Source: Aselliscus stoliczkanus (Eukaryota > Chordata > Mammalia > Chiroptera > Hipposideridae). From it: 64,000 nucleotides of DNA. The DNA lies in the NCBI GenBank assembly GCA_033961575.1, contig CM066727.1, positions 116,610,434 to 116,674,433 of the forward strand. The letters are read 5' to 3'. Shown one piece after another: positions 35,040-46,504 of this stretch (its first letter is position 1; every line of letters begins with the position of its first letter). Under the pieces are notes generated by a model. The model was not told the DNA's origin, did no database searches, and saw nothing but the letters and a program-made list of their open reading frames with translations. A program made the position numbers and the translations under genes.

Positions 35040-35188
35040 GGGCCCGCCGAGTGGCTCAGATGGTCAAGAGCTCGCTCAAGAGTGTGAGCTCTGAGCAACA
35101 GTTGCCGGTTGGATTCCCAGCCCAAGCTGAGCAGCTGCTGAGCTGCCAACAGGTGGCAGGATGGCTCGTCTTAAAAAAAAAAAAGAAA
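35040..35188 (+). mobile_element. Type B SINE with CTCF-like core
   Basis: Head 'gccgagtggctcagatggtc', B-box-like GGTTGGATTCCC, then 'gctgagctgccaacaggtgg' and an A-rich tail. Perfect 13-base target duplication AAGTACAGGGTGG (35027-35039 and 35189-35201). The segment 35146-35160 (CCAACAGGTGGCAGG) is close to the CTCF core motif. Confidence 0.94.
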
Positions 35189-35344
35189 AAGTACAGGGTG
35201 GAGCTATGGAGTTCTGTAATCTGGGGTCAAAAACAGATACACTGCATACCCTCATCCATTGTCCCATCTCAGCAAGTAAGGCCAGACACTCCATGAATGG
35301 TGGTGTTGCTCGTTCTTTCTTGGAAAGTGATACTCAACTTGAGG

Positions 35345-35460
35345 GCTGAGACCCACCTTGAATCAGTCATCGATATCTTCCAAGCACTTAACAGAGGAAG
35401 GAGCACATAATAATCAATGGTACTTAATAAACATGGCTAGTTGAATGAATGAATGCCCAG
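35345..35460 (+). repeat. L2/MIR-like tail
   Basis: 'gtacttaataaacatggcta' then 'gttgaatgaatgaatg' is the usual end of an L2-type repeat. Short. Confidence 0.55.
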
Positions 35461-35812
35461 TGAGGTACATTATCTTAATCACATACTTATCATATCTTAA
35501 CCTGTACCTCCCACTGAACTCAGTGTTGTGTTCCAGAATAGCGGTCTTCAGGTGGTGCTTGCTTATGTGACCCCTCAGCACCACACACAATTTTCTAAAC
35601 TATGCATTCTCTTTCATTTGTAAGTCACTGTTTCAAAATTTTACATCAAAAGTTTAAATAATGTAGTTAACAGTGGATATAAATTCCAGAGTATTATAAA
35701 CATTGGCATTTTAAAATAAATTTTTTAAACCACACTTTTACATGTATCCAATGGAACAGAGTTACTATGATTATTTGTTACACAACATCATCCAATTTAA
35801 AATTTATGAACA

Positions 35813-36270
35813 GGGCCAGCCAAGTGGCATGTTGGTTAACAGCTGGCTTGGGATGCCAGCAGCCCCGGTTCGGATCCCACATATGAGGGCCAGTGACACT
35901 GCCCTCTACAGCTAAGATGGTGAACAACAGCTCCACCTGGAGCTGGGCTGCTGTGAGTCCCCAGGACGGCATAGCTGCAGCCCCTCCTGCGGTGGGCTGC
36001 CATAGGCTACAGTGAGTGGCCAGCGGCCAGTGTGAGCGGCTGGCAGCTGGTGTGAGCTGCCAAGAGCCACTGTGAGCGGCCGTCCAGAGGCCGGCAACCA
36101 ATCTGCCTCACCCGGGAAGAGCGCAATGATGACACCAACATGGGCCAGTGATACAACGTCCTCCACAACTAAACTGAAGAACAAAAGGACAGCAACTTGT
36201 TTATTCCCCTTCCCTGGTTCCCTAAAGCTGTTCCCCTCCCCCAATTCCCCAATTAAAAAATAAAATGAAA
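35813..36270 (+). mobile_element. Full-length type A SINE
   Basis: Head 'ggccagccaagtggcatgtt', B box CCCCGGTTCGGATCCC, 'cctggagctgggctgctgtg', serial 'gtgagcggc' units (36000-36080), 'tgaagaacaaaaggacagca', then C-rich tail and AATAAAATGAAAT. A perfect 15-base target duplication TAAAATTTATGAACA flanks it (35798-35812 and 36271-36285). A clear reference copy for the type A family, about 458 bp. Confidence 0.96.
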
Positions 36271-37144
36271 TAAAATTTATGAACAAATTCTTCTTTACAG
36301 TTGGAGTTTATATTGTTTCCTTTTCTCTTTGAAATTATCTTTCTATTTTACCTCACCTGTTTTAATTTTCTTCAACAAAATTATATTCAGAAATATAATT
36401 ATTCAAAGTTCCTATAACAGTTCTAATTCTGTAGTAGGTTATAAAAGCAATTATTAGTACACTTTTGATCAACACAATATAAAATACTATATATTTTTAT
36501 AAGAAAATTTTAAACATACAAAGTACTAATATAGACCATACTCTGGGTCATAGAACAAACCTTGACAAATTTAAAAGAATTGAAATAATATAGAGTGTGT
36601 TCTCCAACCACAGTGGAATCAAACTGGAAACCAATAACAGAAAGCTAATAGAAAATATCAAAACACTTCTACGAGTACATAATCCATGGAAAGAGAAAAA
36701 GTCTCAAGGGAAATCCAAAAATGTATTGAACTAAAGGAAAATGAAAATACAGCATATCAAAAGTTTTGAGACACAACTAAGAAGTGCTGAGAGAAAAATA
36801 AGTAGCACTAAATGCTTAAATTCAAAAGGAAGAAAGTCTCATGTTAATAACCAAATCTCCCACCTCAAGAACCTAGAAAATGAAGAGCAAATGAACCTAA
36901 GGGCAAGCATAAGGAAGGAAATCATAAAGATAAGAACAGAAATCAATGAAATTTGGAAACAGAAAACAATAGAGAAAATCTGTGAAATAAAGAGTGGTCC
37001 TTTGGAAAGATCAATAAAATATCCAAATCTCCAGAAAGACTGACAAAGAAAAAAAGAAAAGACACAAATGACCAATATAAGGAATGAAACTGGGGGTATC
37101 ACTACAGAACCTGAAAACATCAAAATGATAATAAAGAAATTCTG

Positions 37145-37261
37145 GGGCCGGCCAAGTGGTGTGGTGGTTAAGCGCTGGCTTGGGAAGCCAGTGGCCCCGG
37201 TTCGGGTCCCACCTATGAGGGCCAGTGACACTGCCCTCAAAAAAAGAAAAGGAAAAAAAAA
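37145..37261 (+). mobile_element. Short type A SINE
   Basis: GGCCGGCCAAGTGGTGTGG head, B box CCCCGGTTCGGGTCCC, 'ccagtgacactgccctc' and an A-rich tail. Target duplication AAAGAAATTCTG (37133-37144 and 37262-37273), perfect. Confidence 0.95.
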
Positions 37262-37608
37262 AAAGAAATTCTGCAAGCAACTCTATTCTCATAAACTTGA
37301 CAACTTAGGTGAAATGGACCAATTCCTCAAAAAACACAAACTTACAAAAAATTACAACTCACCCAATATGAAATAGATAATCTGAATAACCCTATAACCA
37401 TCTAAAAAGCTGAATTCATAATCTTATAACTCTTCTCCCACAAAAAAAAATCTCCAGAGCCACATAGTTTCACTGAGGAATTTTACCAAACATTTAAAGA
37501 AGAATTTACACTAATTCTACATAATCTCTTCCAGAAAACAGAAAAGGAGGAAGCACATTCCAATTCATTTTATGAAGCTAGTATTATCATGATACCAAAA
37601 CTAGACAA

Positions 37609-37613
37609 AGAAA

Positions 37614-37682
<69 letters not shown>

Positions 37683-37683
37683 A
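37609..37683. repeat. (GAAA)n microsatellite
   Basis: About 18 copies of GAAA within old L1 ORF2, grown from an A-rich part of the element. Confidence 0.97.
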
Positions 37684-39819
37684 AATTACAGACCAATAAA
37701 TCTCATAAATATAGACAAAAATTCTTAACAAAATATAAGCAAACAGAACTCAACAATATATAAGAGGAATTATATATCATGACCAAGTGGGATTTACTCC
37801 AGAGATGCAAGAGTAATTAAATATTTTAAAATCCATCAATATAATCAACTATGTTAACAAGCTAAAGAAGAAAAATTATATGATCATATCAACAAATACA
37901 GAAAAAGTATTTGACAAAATTCAACATCCATCCATGATAAAAGCTCTAAGAGAAAGAGAAAAAGAAAAGCAGAAACAGAGAAGAAATTCCTTAACTTGAT
38001 GAACACCTACAATAAAACCTATAGCTAAGATTATACTTAAAAGTGAAAAACTAAATGCTTTCCCCCCTAAAACTGGGCACAAGACAATGATGTCTGCCAT
38101 CACTGCTCTAATGCAACATAGTGCTGGAAGTTCTTGCCAGGGTAATAAAGCAAGAAAATAAAATAAAAATCATATAGTTCATAAAAAAAGAAATAAAACC
38201 ATTCCTATTTGAAGATGATATGATTGTCTATGAAGAAATCTACAAAAAACTTCTAGAACTAATAAATGGCTTTGCAAAATCACAGAATAAATATAAACAG
38301 ACAAAAATCAATCATTGTATTCCCATATACTGGCAATAAATAAGTGGACACCAAAATATAAAATATAGTGCCCTATTACAATTGCTCAAAAAAACTGAAA
38401 AACACGTAAGTCTAACAAAACATGTTTAGGACTTGTATACTTAAAATTATAAAAATGCTGATGAAAGAAATCAATATGATCTAAATGGAAAGACACTGTG
38501 TTCATGTATTAGAAGACTCAACATAGTAAATATGTCAATTCTCTTCAAATTGATATACATGTAAAACACATTTCTTATTAAAACCCCAGCAAGACTTTTG
38601 GTAATACTCTTAAAATTATTCTAAAACTTATATGAAAAGGCAAACGAACTAGAACAGCCAGAACAATTGAAAAAAGAAAAGAAAAAGAAATCAGGAAAAA
38701 GCAAGAAAAACCTGGTTCGAAGACTTATTTTATAGATACAATAAATCAGTAATCAAGTCTGTGTATTATTAGTAGAAGAATAGACATAGAGATGAATGGA
38801 ACAGAACAGAGAACATGGAAATAGAACAAAACAAATGTGTCCAACTTCTTTTTGACAAAGGTTCAAAAAGTAATACAATGAGGAAAGGTAGCCTTTTCAA
38901 CAAATGGTGCTGGAACAATTGGATAGAAATAGGAATTTTTTTAAAAAGCTAAACTTATGTCTCACACCCTGTACAAAAAATTAACTAAAGATGGATCACA
39001 GACTTAAATGTAAATTGTAACACTAAGTTTTTTGAAAAACAAAAAAGAGAAAATCATCAGGATCTAGGACTAAGCAAAGAGTTCTTTTTTTTTTCTTTTT
39101 TTTATTAGTTTCAGGTGTACAACACAATGCAATAGTTATACTCTTTACCCCCAAAGTGACAACCCCCTCTCCCAGTTCGCCACCCCACTCCCCCCCATAT
39201 CATACATATCTATCACAACTCTCCTGACTCCCCTTCACAGTATACTCCACACCCCGTGACCATCCACATATTCAGTTACAGTTGGCATACAATACTATAC
39301 AACATCAGCTTCAGGTGTACAGAGCAGTGATCAAGCCCTACTCCATCCATGAAGTGGTCACCCTAACAAGGCATGTGACTATCTGATATGCCACAAAATT
39401 TTTACAACATTATTATATTCCCCGAACTATGTTTCATATCCCTGTGGCAATATTGTAGTTGTCTATTTATGCTGTCTAATCCCTTCCCCTTCCCCCCCAT
39501 CCCCACCCCCGTCCCAACTAGCAACCCTCAGTTTTTCCTCTACATCTACGAGTCTGTTTGCTTTGATCGTTCACTCAGCTCTTCAGACTCCACACACAAG
39601 TGAGATCACATGGTACCTGTTCTTCTCCGACTGACTTATTTCACACAACATAATAGTCTCTTCAAAACATTATCAATTACATTCCCAGAACTGCCCCCAT
39701 CTCCCTGCGGCAAAACTGTAGTCCCACCTACACTGTCCAAAGCCTTCCCCCTCTCCCTCTTCCCCACTCCCTCCCAGCCAGCAACCATCAGTTTTTCCTT
39801 TATATCAACTCTTTCTGTG

Positions 39820-40207
39820 TTGATTTTCTGTCTAAAAGGTCTGTCCATTGGTGACAATGGTGTTGAAGTCCCCTACTATGATAGTGTTACTGTTGATCTC
39901 TGTCTTTATGTCAGTCAAAATCTGTTATATGTAATTAGGAGTTCCTATGTTGGGTGCATAGATGTTTATTAGGGTTATAGTGCCCTTCTTTGTCTTTTAT
40001 TGTAGTCATTTTAAAGTCTATTTTGTCCAAAATAAGTATTGGTACTCCAGCTTTTTTTTCTTCTCATTTCCATGTGCATGAAATATCTTATTCCATCTGT
40101 AAACAGCATATACATATGTCCTATTTTCTTATCCACTCAGCCACTCTCTGTCTTTTGATTGGAGCATTTAGCCCATTCATATTTAAAATGATTATTGATA
40201 GGTGCAT
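39820..40207 (-). pseudogene. LINE-1 ORF2 N-terminal fragment
   Basis: Begins at the ATG complement at 40207 and covers only part of the endonuclease. Pieces visible on the minus strand include the region before 'MSPMDRPFRQKINTER' (39857-39810), which matches 'LSPMDRSCRQKINTD' in the 27.1-kb copy. Beyond 39815 the sequence is 3'-UTR-like, so the reverse transcriptase is absent. Internal sequence between 40200 and 39860 is also shortened relative to the other copy. Confidence 0.8.
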
Positions 40208-40275
40208 ATGTATTACCATTTTGTTATTTGTATTCCTGGTCTTCCTGGGTTAGCTTGTTTACCCCTTTCTTTTGT

Positions 40276-41160
40276 TTAAAAAAGCCCTTTTAACATTTCT
40301 TGCAATGCTGGCTTGGTGGTAATGAATTCCTTAAGCTTATTCTTTTCTGAGAAGCTCTTTATTTCTCCTTCAATTTTAAGTGATAGCTCTGCTGATAGAA
40401 GAGCTGGGTAGAGCAATCTTGGTTGTAGGCCGTTATTTTGTGTCTCTTTGAATATCTCCTGCCACTCCCTTCTGGCCTGCAGAGTTTCTGTAGACAAGTC
40501 AGCTGTTAGTCTAACAGGAGTTCCTTTGTATGTAACCTGCTGTCTTTCTCTTGCAGCCTCTAGGATTCTGTCTCTGTCTTTAACCTTTGCCATTCTAACT
40601 ATGATGTGTCTTGGTGTGGACCTGTTTGGGTTCAGCTTGTTTGGAACCCTCTGCACTTCCTGGGCATGTATGTTGATTTCCTTCACCAGGGTAGGGAAGT
40701 TTTCAGTCATTATTTTTTCAAATACATTCTCGACCCCTTGCTTCTTCTCTTCTCCTTCTGGTATTCCTATGATTCGAATGTTGCTTTGTTTTCACCTTGT
40801 CCCATAGGGCTCTTAAACTATTTTCATTGTTTTTTATTCTTTGGTCTTTTTGTTGTGCCAAATGGGTGATTTCTGCTATTTTATCTTCCAAATCACTGAT
40901 CTGCTCCTCTGCTTCATCTACTCTACTGGTGATTCCTTCAAGTGTGTTCTTCATTTCAGTTATTGTATTCTTATTTCTAACTGGTTGTTTTTTATGGTTT
41001 CCCTATCCTTCTTTATGTCCTCGCTAAGTTCCTTAAACATTCTTATCATCAGTGTCCTAAACTCTGTCTCTGAAAGGTTGGATCCCTCTGTTTCATTTGG
41101 TTCCATTTCTGGAGGTTTCTTCTGATCTTTTACTTGTGACATGTTTCTTTGTTTCCCCAT
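40276..41160 (-). pseudogene. LINE-1 ORF1, disrupted (minus-strand copy)
   Basis: About 290 codons with start 'MGKQRNMSQVKDQKK' at 41160. The coiled coil includes 'SRVDEAEEQISDLEDKIAEI'. The C-terminal part reads 'ARERQQVTYKGTPVRLTADL' and the end 'LQEMLKGLF'. The frame shifts near 40957 and again near 40715, so three open pieces are needed to follow it. It keeps the Trp codon that is TAG in the 26.4-kb copy, and has four extra residues ('INIHAQ' region) and 'LLSA' not in that copy. Not translatable as one protein. Confidence 0.88.
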
Positions 41161-41164
41161 TCTG

Positions 41165-42167
41165 GCTGTCGCTCTGGGATTGCTTTGATGTATTAGATAG
41201 ATCACCAGGAGAGCCCTGGCTTGATCTCGCAGGCACACAGCTCAGGGCCTAACACTCCCAGGAAAACTCCCAGTCTCAGCCTGTCCCAATCAGCCGCTCG
41301 CAGATCAGGCTGAGCAGCCCGACAACCAATCACCAGCCTGGTAACTCTGCAAGCGCGGTGCGGAAAGCGGGACCCGAGGCGGCTTGCGCACTCCCGCGTC
41401 TCAGTGAGCAGCCTGTTGGAGCCGGAGGGCACCCACCCAGAGTTTCCCTGGCAACGCAGTATAAGCCGGGTGGAGGGTGGGGATCCAAGGCCACATGCGT
41501 GCGCACGCACACACACAGTTCTGGGCCAATTCCACCAGACCAATTAGGTCTTGGACCTGATTCTTCGTGGGAGGGCCCAAGCCCGACAAAATGGCGTCCT
41601 CCCTACACCACACGTGTGCAGGCTTCACACCACGGGAACCACAGTACAATAACCTCCAGCCTTTGCACCAAAGGTGCTCAGTTCAGTCCATCCCCATAGG
41701 CTCCCGGGTCCGGCTCACACAGCCACTCCCTCCACCAGGAACCAGGTAAGTGATCACCGGCGAGCAAGCCCGAGTGCCGGCCCCACTGATTCTCCAGCCG
41801 CTCTTAGCCTCACTGAGCTCAGCAAAGAGAATCCTCACTAATTTACTGCCAGCTATCTTAGAACTCCTCTTCCCGGCAAAGGAACTCTGGGCTGGTGAGT
41901 TGGAGTGCGGCCAGAGGGTCTCTCCCCCAACCAGAGAAGCCTGCCTCAGCTGGGAACTCCCTCACGGGGCTCACCCTCTCTCGTCTCCGCTCATCCTACC
42001 AGACCCAAGACGGCCTCCTCTTAAAGTTTTTCATTTAGTGGTTCTGTTCCTCTAGTGTTCAGGGGACCTCCAGGGTTGAATGCTGTATAATTTGCTTGTA
42101 ATTTTGGTGTGATCCTGGGAGGCAGTTAACACAGCGTCTGTCTATTGCACCATTTTACCGGAAGTCT
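41165..42167 (-). promoter_or_regulatory. LINE-1 5' UTR (minus-strand copy)
   Basis: GC-rich, CpG-containing DNA, alignable with 24248-25697. Shared landmarks are 'ctgcctcccaggat' near the start and 'gggagcctatggg' (24710s and reverse of 41700). The opposite orientation of the two 5' UTRs makes a long inverted repeat. Promoter role is inferred from the family. Confidence 0.7.
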
Positions 42168-42181
42168 AGCAAAGTGTTCTT

Positions 42182-43080
42182 AGATTTGACACCAACAGTG
42201 CAATCTATAGATGGAAAATCTGACAAAGTAGACTTTTGTTCTGCAAAAGACCCTGTGAAGAGGATAAAAAGTCAAACTATAGGGCAGGCTGAGTGTCTCA
42301 GTTGGTTAAGAGTTAGCTTAAGAGTGCGAGCTCTGAGCAACAGGGCCACCAGTTTGATTCCCACATGGGCCAGTGATGCTGATTCCCACATGGGCCTGTG
42401 ATGCTGATTCCCACATGGGCCTGTGTCCGAGCTGATCTGCTGCTGAGCTGCCTACAGGTGGCAGGATGGCTCAGCTGGTGTAACAACAAGATAGCCTGTT
42501 CCATGGTGGGCTATGCCCACCCACAACTAAGACTGAACTCAGCACCTTGAGCTGAGCTGCCACCCAGATGGCTCAGTGGCTAGGGCATGTGCTCTTAACA
42601 GTAAGGCTGTCTGTTGACTCCCGCATGGGATGGTGGCTACGCCCACCCTCAACTTAGAGTGAACACAGCACCTTGAGCTTAGAGGCCATGAGCTGCCGAC
42701 CGACAGCCAGATGGCGACTGGCACCCTCCACAACTAACACTGAAGAATAACAACTTGGCTGGTCCCCTTCCCCAATTCCCCAACACTGTTCCCTTCCCCA
42801 ATTCCCTAATTAAAAAAAAAAAAAAGTCAAACTACATTCAGGAAGAAAACACTTGCAAACCTACAAAGTACTACTAACTAGAATGTATAATATACCCTCA
42901 AGACTTAACAGTAAAAAAGCAAACAACCCAATTTAAAAACAGGCAAAAGACATTACCAAAGAGAACATACAGATAACAAATAAGTACATGAAAATATAGT
43001 TAGTGTCATTTGTCATTTAGGAAAATGCAAATAAAATAATGAGACATTACATACCCATCAGAATAGTTAAAATGTACTTG
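42182..43080 (+). mobile_element. Old L1 ORF2 C-terminal part, right half
   Basis: Resumes the L1 broken at 39072 ('tagatttgacaccaacagtg'), continues across a type B SINE (42280-42820), and ends near 43080 with 'cccatcagaatagttaaaat', part of the ORF2 C-terminus. No open frame. Confidence 0.83.
42280..42820 (+). mobile_element. Long type B SINE with several tRNA-like modules
   Basis: Target duplication AAAAAGTCAAACTA (42266-42279 and 42821-42834), perfect. Inside is a tRNA-like head ('gtctcagttggttaag'), then three 24-25 bp units (42355-42425) each carrying 'gattcccacatgggcc'. A further tRNA-like module ('gatggctcagtggctagggc') follows, with 'caccttgagctgagctgcc', and then the same C-rich tail as type A SINEs ('cccttccccaattcc'). 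About 540 bp. Confidence 0.92.
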
Positions 43081-43084
43081 AATC

Positions 43085-45207
43085 AGTAAGGCAAAGCTAT
43101 CTTCTCTCATCACTCTAATTCAATATCATACTGGAAGTCTTAGCTAATGCAGTAAGAGAAGAAAGGAAATAAAATATTGAGAAAGAAGAAATAAAACGTT
43201 TTGTTTGTTTGGTTACAGATGACATGATTGTCTATGTAGAAAATCCCAAAGAATTAACAACAAAACAAAAACAAGGAAAACTTCTGGAACTAATAAATGA
43301 GCAAGGTTACAGGATACAAGGCTAATATACAGAAGTCAGCTACTTTCCTACATACAAGCAATAAATGAGTGGAATTTAAAAATTAGAAACATACTACAGC
43401 TTACATTAACACCCTGGAAATGAAATACTTAAGTATAAATCTAGCAAAATGTATCAGAGATCTATATGAGGAAAAATACAAAACTCTGGTGAAAGAAATC
43501 AAAGATTTAAATAAGTGGGGAGATATTCTATTTCATAGATAGGAAGACTCAATATTGTTCAGATGTGAAAGTTCTTCCCAAGTGATCTGTATATTGTACA
43601 CAATGCCAGTCAAAACCCCAGCAAGTTTATTTTGTGAACATCAACAAACTGACTAAAGTTTATATGGAAAGGGAAAACACCCAGGATAGCCAATACAATA
43701 GTGAAGAAAAAGCAAAAAGTCAGAAAATGAACACTACTTGTTTTTAAGACTTACTACAAAGCTACAGTAATCAAGACAGTGTAGTATTGGTAAAAGTATC
43801 GACAAGTAGATCAATGGACTAGAATAGAGAGTTCAAAAATAGACCCAAACAAATAGAGTCAACTGATGTTTGACTAAAGATCACGGGCAATTCAATAGAA
43901 AAAGTATAGTATTTTCAACAAATAGCATTGAGAACATTTGGAAAGCCACGTACAAAAAAATTTAATCTAGACACAGATGTCATACCCTTCAAATGTGAAA
44001 TGAATCATGAACCTAAATATAAAATGCAAAACTATAAAACTTCTAAAAGATAACATGGAGAAAATATACATGACATTCGGATTTGGCCATGACAACCCAA
44101 AAAGCATGATCCATGAAAGCAAAATTTGATAAGTTGGACTTCATTAAAAATTAAATAAAAAACCTTTTAATCTATGAAAAACACTGTGAAGAAAATGAAA
44201 AGACAAGTCAGAGACTGGGAGAAAACCTCTGCCAAACACACATCTGATAAAGGAATGTTATCTAAAATATACAAAGAACTCTTAAACCTCAATAATAAGA
44301 AAATAAATCCAGGGCTGGCCGAGTGGCGCAATGGTTAAGCGCTGGCTTCGGAAGATAGTGGCCCCGGTTCGGGTCCCACATATGAGGGCCAGTGACACTG
44401 CCTTCAAAAGAAAATAAATAAATAAAAAATAAAAATAAATCCAATTAAAAAGTGAGCAAATGATCTGACAAACAGCTCATCAAAGAAGATATACAGATTA
44501 CAAATAAGCATATGAAGTGATGCTCAACATCCTACTTCATTAGGGAACTGTAAATTCAAAAACCAGGTACTACATACCGATTAGAATGGTTAAAACCCCA
44601 AACACTTACAACGCCAAAGGCTGGGCAGGAGAGAGGGCAAAAGGAACTCCCATTCATTGCTGGTGGGAATGCAAAGTGGTCCAGCCACTTTGTAAGACAG
44701 TCTGGCAACTTCTTACACAGCTAAATGTAGTCTTACCATAGAATCCAGCAATTGCTATCCTTGATATTTACCCAAATGAGTTGTAAACTTATGTCCACAC
44801 AAAACTATGCACAAATGTTTAGAGCAGCTTTATTCATAATTGCCAAATAATGAATGCCCTTCAATGGGTAAATGGATAAACAGTGTACTTACATACAATG
44901 GATTCAGGGCTAAAAAAAAAAAAAAAAATGAGTTATCAAACCATGAAGAGACATGGAGGAAACTTAAAAGCATATTGCTCAGTGAAAGAAGCCAATCTGA
45001 AAAGGCTACACACTGTATGATTCTAACTATATGACATTCTGGAAATGGCAAAACTATGGAGACAGTAAAAGATCAGTGGTTGCCAATAATTTGGAAGGCA
45101 GGAGGGATAAATATGTGGGGCACAAGGGATTGTTAGACCAGTGAAATTATTGTAACTATATGATATTCTGGACAAGGCAAAACTAGAGGATCAGTAAATA
45201 AGACCTG
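43085..45207 (+). mobile_element. Second old L1, ORF2 to 3' UTR
   Basis: Starts inside the reverse transcriptase ('tcactctaattcaatatcat'), with a decayed palm motif near 43218 ('VTDDMIVYV'). It runs through the C-terminus (44500-45050) into the 3' UTR, with 'gatcagtggttgccaataat' at 45070. Interrupted by SINEs at 44312-44431 and 45208-46020. Continues to about 46390. Confidence 0.87.
44312..44431 (+). mobile_element. Short type A SINE
   Basis: 'gggctggccgagtggcgcaa' head, B box CCCCGGTTCGGGTCCC, A-rich tail with (AAAT)n. Target duplication AAAATAAATCCA (44300-44311 and 44432-44443), perfect. Confidence 0.95.
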
Positions 45208-46020
45208 GGGGCCAGCCGAGTGGCGCAGTGGTTAAAGAGCTGGTTTAGGATGCCAGCAGCCCCAGTTTGGACCCCACATGTGAGGGTCAGTGACACTGCC
45301 CTCTACAGGTAACAACAGCTCCACCTGGAGCTGGGCTGTGCTGCAGCCCCTGCTGCAGTGGGCTGCCATAGGCTACCGTGAATGGCCGACAGCCAGCATG
45401 AACTGCCAATAGCAGCTGTGAGCAACCATCCAGAGGCCTGCGACCCATCTGCCTCATCCGGGAAGAGCGCAATGACGATACCAACATGGGCCAGTGAAGG
45501 AACGTCCTCCACACTAGACTGAAGAACAAAAGAAGAGCAACTTGTCTGTTCCCTTCCCCCAATTCCCCAATAAAATCTATTAAAAAAAAAAAAGGAAAGA
45601 AAAGAAAAACAAAACAAAAAAGAGTTGGCTTGGGACACCAGCTCTGAGCAGCAGGGCCCGGGCTCGATTCCACATGAGGGCCAGTGATGTTGCATACTCT
45701 ACAACTAAGATGGTGAACAACAGCTCAACCTGGAGCTAGGCTGCCTTGAGTCGCCGGTGACAGCATAGGCTGCAGTGGGGCTGCAATGAGCTGCCATTAG
45801 TTACCATGAGTGGCTGTCCAATGGCCGACGAGCGACTGACTCACCCAGGAAGAGTGCAATGATAATACCAACATAGGCCAGTGAAGCAGTGTCCTCCACA
45901 ACTAGACTGAAGAACAAAAGGACAGCAACTTGTGTGTTTCCCTTCCCCAATTCCCCAGTGCTGTTCCCCTCCCTGAATTCCCCAATAAAATATTTAATAA
46001 TAATAATAATAATAATAATA
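45208..46020 (+). mobile_element. Dimeric type A SINE
   Basis: Two type A units in the same orientation lie between one target duplication, AAATAAGACCTG (45196-45207) and AAATAAGATCTG (46021-46032). Unit one (45208-45600) has a full head, body, C-rich tail and A run. Unit two (about 45620-46000) starts with a degenerate head ('gagttggcttgggacacc'), has a body, a tail with AATAAAATATTTAAT and ends in (AAT)n. Confidence 0.9.
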
Positions 46021-46440
46021 AAATAAGATCTGCAGTTGGCAGGGATTTGGGAGGAGGGAGGAATGGTGTTAGGGCAATGAAACTACTTCGTATACTGTAT
46101 GTTGATAGTGTAATGGGGAATGCATGACATTATATATTTTGTCAAAGTCCATAGAACAATAGGAAGAGTGAATCTTAATGTAAACTATTGACTTTAGTTG
46201 GTAATAACGTATCAATATTTATTCATCAGTTGTAACAAACACACCATAATATTAAGGCAAGATGCTAATAGTGGGGGACCTGTGCTGGGGTGAAAGGGGA
46301 AGAGGAAGAGATGGACTATATGGGAAATTTCCAGACTTTGCTCAATTTTTCTGAATTATAAAATGGCTCTAAAAAATAATGTCTATCATTTTTACAAGAC
46401 AGTAAGTCTCCCATAAGAGAGATTTCCAAAAATTTTTTGT
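46021..46440 (+). mobile_element. Old L1 3' UTR, continuation
   Basis: 'cagttggcagggatttggga' and the following DNA continue the 3' UTR interrupted at 45207, fading out near 46390. Confidence 0.7.
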
Positions 46441-46504
46441 AGGTTTTCCTCCCTCAAAGAGGTGGAGCTTAACACCTAACCCCTAGAGGGAGGTCTGCCC
46501 TTGA

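Larger units (their letters stand above)
36500..39072 (+). mobile_element. Old L1 ORF2, left part
   Basis: Plus-strand L1M from the end of the endonuclease ('ccatactctgggtcatagaa', about 36537) through the reverse transcriptase to the C-terminal half. The palm motif near 38210 reads as 'FEDDM' in place of FADD. It is interrupted by a SINE (37145-37261) and a (GAAA)n tract (37609-37683), and broken at 39073 by a younger L1. It continues at 42182. Confidence 0.87.
39087..42167 (-). mobile_element. Internally deleted younger LINE-1
   Basis: Same family as the plus-strand L1 at 24.2 kb. On the minus strand it has: 5' UTR (42167 to about 41165), ORF1 (41160-40276), the start of ORF2 with part of the endonuclease (40207 to about 39820), then a jump to 3' sequences (39815-39087). 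Most of ORF2 is missing. Target duplication AGCAAAGAGTTCTT / AGCAAAGTGTTCTT occurs at 39073-39086 and 42168-42181, with one mismatch. It splits an older L1. Confidence 0.93.
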
